A stretch of DNA of 64,000 nt, from NCBI RefSeq assembly GCF_001428255.1, contig NZ_LMRW01000012.1, positions 512,470 through 576,469 on the forward strand, read 5' to 3'. A program made the translations under genes and the position numbers. The DNA is from Agromyces sp. Soil535. GTDB lineage: Bacteria; Actinomycetota; Actinomycetes; Actinomycetales; Microbacteriaceae. Below, in pieces: positions 62,252 to 64,000 of this stretch; positions within the stretch are counted from its first letter, which is position 1, and each line of letters opens with the position of its first letter. The notes under the pieces were generated by a model, which saw nothing but the letters and a program-made list of their open reading frames with translations, did no database searches and was not told where the DNA came from.

Positions 62252-63553
62252 GTGTCAGACCCCGTGATCCTCGCCACCCAGCAGAACGACGCCTCCTTCG
62301 CGGACGTCTGGGAGGAGCTCGTCTGGCGCGGCCTCGTGCATGTCTCGACCGACCAGGCTGCGCTGAAGGAACTCCTCGCGGGCGACCCGATCACGTATTA
62401 CTGCGGCTTCGACCCGACGGCGCCGAGCCTGCACCTCGGCAACCTCGTGCAGATCCTCACCATGCGCAGGATCCAGCTGGCAGGCCACAAGCCGCTCGGC
62501 CTCGTGGGCGGTTCGACGGGCCTCATCGGCGACCCACGGCCCACGGCCGAGCGAACGCTCAACACGAAGGAGACCGTCGCGGAGTGGGTCGGGTACCTGC
62601 GCGCGCAGATCAGCCGTTTCCTCTCGAGCGAGGGCGACAACGCGGTCCGGATGGTCAACAACCTCGATTGGACTGCCGGCCTCTCGGCCATCGACTTCCT
62701 CCGCGACATCGGCAAGCACTACCGTGTCGGCACCATGCTGAAGAAGGACGCCGTCGCGTCCCGCCTCGGCTCCGAGGCGGGCATCAGCTACACCGAGTTC
62801 AGCTACCAGATCCTGCAGGGCTACGACTACCTCGAGCTCCACCGGCAGTACGGCTGCGTGCTGGAGACCGGCGGCAGCGACCAGTGGGGCAACCTCACGA
62901 GCGGCACCGACCTCATCCACAAGGTGGAGGGCGTGCACGTGCACGCCATCGGCACCCCGCTCATCGCGAACTCCGACGGCACGAAGTTCGGCAAGAGCGA
63001 GGGCAACGCCATCTGGCTGGATGCCGCCATGTGCAGTCCCTACCGCTTCTACCAGTTCTGGCTCAACAGCGACGACGCCGACGTGATCTCGCGCCTCAAG
63101 GTGTTCACGTTCCTCAGCCGCGCGCGCATCGATGAGCTCGCCTCACTCGTCGAGCTCGAGCCGTTCCGACGCGAGGCCCAGCGCGTGCTGGCACACGAGG
63201 TGACCACCCTGGTGCACGGGTCGGATGCCACGGCGGCTGTGATCGCGGCCTCGCAGGCGCTCTTCGGGCAGGGCGACCTCGCGAAGCTCGATCCCGACAC
63301 GCTCGAGTCGGCCCTGCGCGAGCTGCCGAACACGACGACGTCTCCGGATGCCCCGATCGCCCAGCTCCTCGCGGACACCGGTCTCGTCTCCAGCCAGAGC
63401 GAGGGCCGGCGCGCCATCGCCCAGGGCGGCGTCTCGCTCGACAACCTGCGCATCGACGACGAGACCGCGACGCTCGAGGGACGCGTGCCGCGCGGCGGGA
63501 TGGCCGTGCTCCGGCGCGGCAAGAAGACGCTCGCCGGCGTCTTCGTGGAGTAG
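62252..63553 (+). CDS. tyrS: Tyrosine-tRNA ligase
   Basis: Class I synthetase of 433 residues. HLGN at residues 61-64 is the HIGH motif and KFGKS at 245-249 the KMSKS motif; GGSDQWGNLTSG and YCGFDPTAPSL define the tyrosine pocket. A C-terminal S4 RNA-binding domain is present (SQSEGRRAIAQGGVSLDNLR). GTG start after a leaderless-type promoter; no T-box leader fits in the short upstream gap. A strong hairpin follows the stop. Confidence 0.96.
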   Translation: MSDPVILATQQNDASFADVWEELVWRGLVHVSTDQAALKELLAGDPITYYCGFDPTAPSLHLGNLVQILTMRRIQLAGHKPLGLVGGSTGLIGDPRPTAERTLNTKETVAEWVGYLRAQISRFLSSEGDNAVRMVNNLDWTAGLSAIDFLRDIGKHYRVGTMLKKDAVASRLGSEAGISYTEFSYQILQGYDYLELHRQYGCVLETGGSDQWGNLTSGTDLIHKVEGVHVHAIGTPLIANSDGTKFGKSEGNAIWLDAAMCSPYRFYQFWLNSDDADVISRLKVFTFLSRARIDELASLVELEPFRREAQRVLAHEVTTLVHGSDATAAVIAASQALFGQGDLAKLDPDTLESALRELPNTTTSPDAPIAQLLADTGLVSSQSEGRRAIAQGGVSLDNLRIDDETATLEGRVPRGGMAVLRRGKKTLAGVFVE

Positions 63554-63571
63554 CGCTCGATCGCTTTCGTG

Positions 63572-63613
63572 AGGGCCCCGTTCATCCGATTCGTCGTGAG
63601 CGAGCGGGGCCCT
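63572..63613 (+). terminator. Terminator after tyrS
   Basis: AGGGCCCCG and CGGGGCCCT form a perfect 9-bp stem with a 24-base loop, 18 bases after the tyrS stop, followed by TCG rather than a U-tract. Confidence 0.75.
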
Positions 63614-63668
63614 TCGCCGTCAGCGGGGACGGTCAGCCGGCGCGACACGCCCGGGATGCAAGCCCGAG

Positions 63669-63697
63669 TTGCACGACTCCAGACATCCACGTAATGT
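63669..63697 (+). promoter_or_regulatory. Probable rRNA operon promoter
   Basis: TTGCAC (63669-63674) and TAATGT (63692-63697) are 17 bases apart, the best -35/-10 pair in the region. Transcription from here would give a leader of more than 300 bases before the 16S gene beyond the window. I see no gene in 63614-64000. Confidence 0.6.
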
Positions 63698-63910
63698 AAT
63701 CACTCGTTGCCCCAAAGGCGCGAAGAGCGAGAGAGTCCATGAGGACCAGCGCTCATCGGCCTCAAGCGGAACGATTCCAAGCCTCGAAGAGATCCTTTCT
63801 TCGACTGGCTTGAAGCATTCGGATGCGTCCCTCGGGATGACCGGATTGGAACGAACGAAACAGCCTCGGATGAGGTGCCCGATGGGCGCCGAACCGGGTG
63901 CGTCCGTTTC

Positions 63911-63925
63911 TTGAGAACTCAACAG
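63911..63925 (+). promoter_or_regulatory. boxA antitermination element of the rRNA leader
   Basis: TTGAGAACTCAACAG matches the actinobacterial rrn boxA region (TTGAGAACTCAATAG in mycobacteria) and announces a 16S rRNA gene just downstream of the window. Confidence 0.8.
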
Positions 63926-63960
63926 CGTGCACTATGTTCAATGCCAATTTTTGAACCCTG

Positions 63961-63980
63961 ACCATCCTTTTTTGGGTGGT
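63961..63980 (+). promoter_or_regulatory. Stem-loop in the rRNA leader
   Basis: ACCATCC-TTTTTT-GGGTGGT forms a 7-bp stem with one G-U pair, 36 bases after boxA. It may belong to the processing stalk that flanks 16S rRNA. Confidence 0.5.
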
Positions 63981-64000
63981 GGGATTCCTTTGGATTGATG

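Overview
The window is a contiguous chromosomal stretch from a high-GC actinobacterium, most likely a member of the Microbacteriaceae (an Agromyces- or Microbacterium-like organism). The evidence is the very high GC content, heavy use of GTG and TTG starts, actinobacterial gene neighbourhoods (clgR-DUF3046-recA-recX-miaB-miaA-dapF-hflX; lexA divergent from a LysM gene; bifunctional priA in the his cluster; lhr-nei; infC-rpmI-rplT; gluABCD; pheST; argCJBDF-H), and the frequent GGCATCC/GGATGCC heptamer. Almost everything is chromosomal housekeeping. I see no prophage, insertion sequence, CRISPR array or tRNA gene.

Layout. 1-8596: 3' end of folA, a small cluster of imperfect repeats, a truncated AbiEi-like gene, dapA, rnj, a GNAT acetyltransferase, ftsK, pgsA and a stand-alone CinA C-terminal domain. 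8629-14350: a CitA/CitB-type two-component system (minus strand) divergent from a tripartite tricarboxylate transporter tctCBA, with a 9-bp tandem repeat in the shared control region. 14530-22933: clgR, DUF3046, recA (with an SOS box), recX, miaB, miaA, dapF, an RsmC-like methyltransferase and hflX. 23229-28798: metF-metE, an alpha/beta hydrolase, lexA, and the LysM membrane protein that faces lexA. 28845-32845: hisC-hisB-hisH-priA and an SseB-like gene. 32938-41963: two tandem paralogous PLP decarboxylases, the large helicase lhr overlapping nei, and a family 2 glycosyltransferase. 42015-44956: DUF1844, a long infC leader, infC (ATC start), rpmI, rplT, a terminator and a SpoU rRNA methyltransferase. 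45025-52022: gluABCD glutamate-type ABC importer and pheST. 52101-60131: an SDR-fold protein divergent from argC-argJ-argB-argD-argF-argH. 60139-63553: a 3-methyladenine glycosylase, a minus-strand pair (membrane protein and SatD-family protein) and tyrS. 63554-64000: tyrS terminator, rRNA promoter and boxA leader; the 16S gene starts beyond the window.

How it works together. Translation (infC, rpmI, rplT, pheST, tyrS, miaA/B, rRNA methylation, rrn leader), DNA repair and the SOS response (recA, recX, lexA, LysM protein, lhr-nei, mpg, ftsK), and amino-acid synthesis (dapA, dapF, met, his, arg) dominate. Acquisition is represented by the regulated Tct system and GluABCD.

Most interesting non-textbook signals: a 35-codon Arg-rich leaderless mini-ORF plus stem-loop just upstream of the arg operon; a SatD/membrane-protein pair with three perfect palindromes in its promoter region; a duplicated ribosome-binding/start segment that creates a mini-ORF coupled to DUF3046; the repeat cluster at 321-540; the 9-bp operator-like array at tct; and at least sixteen genes whose start codon lies 6-9 bases after a TANNNT -10 element, which predicts leaderless mRNAs.
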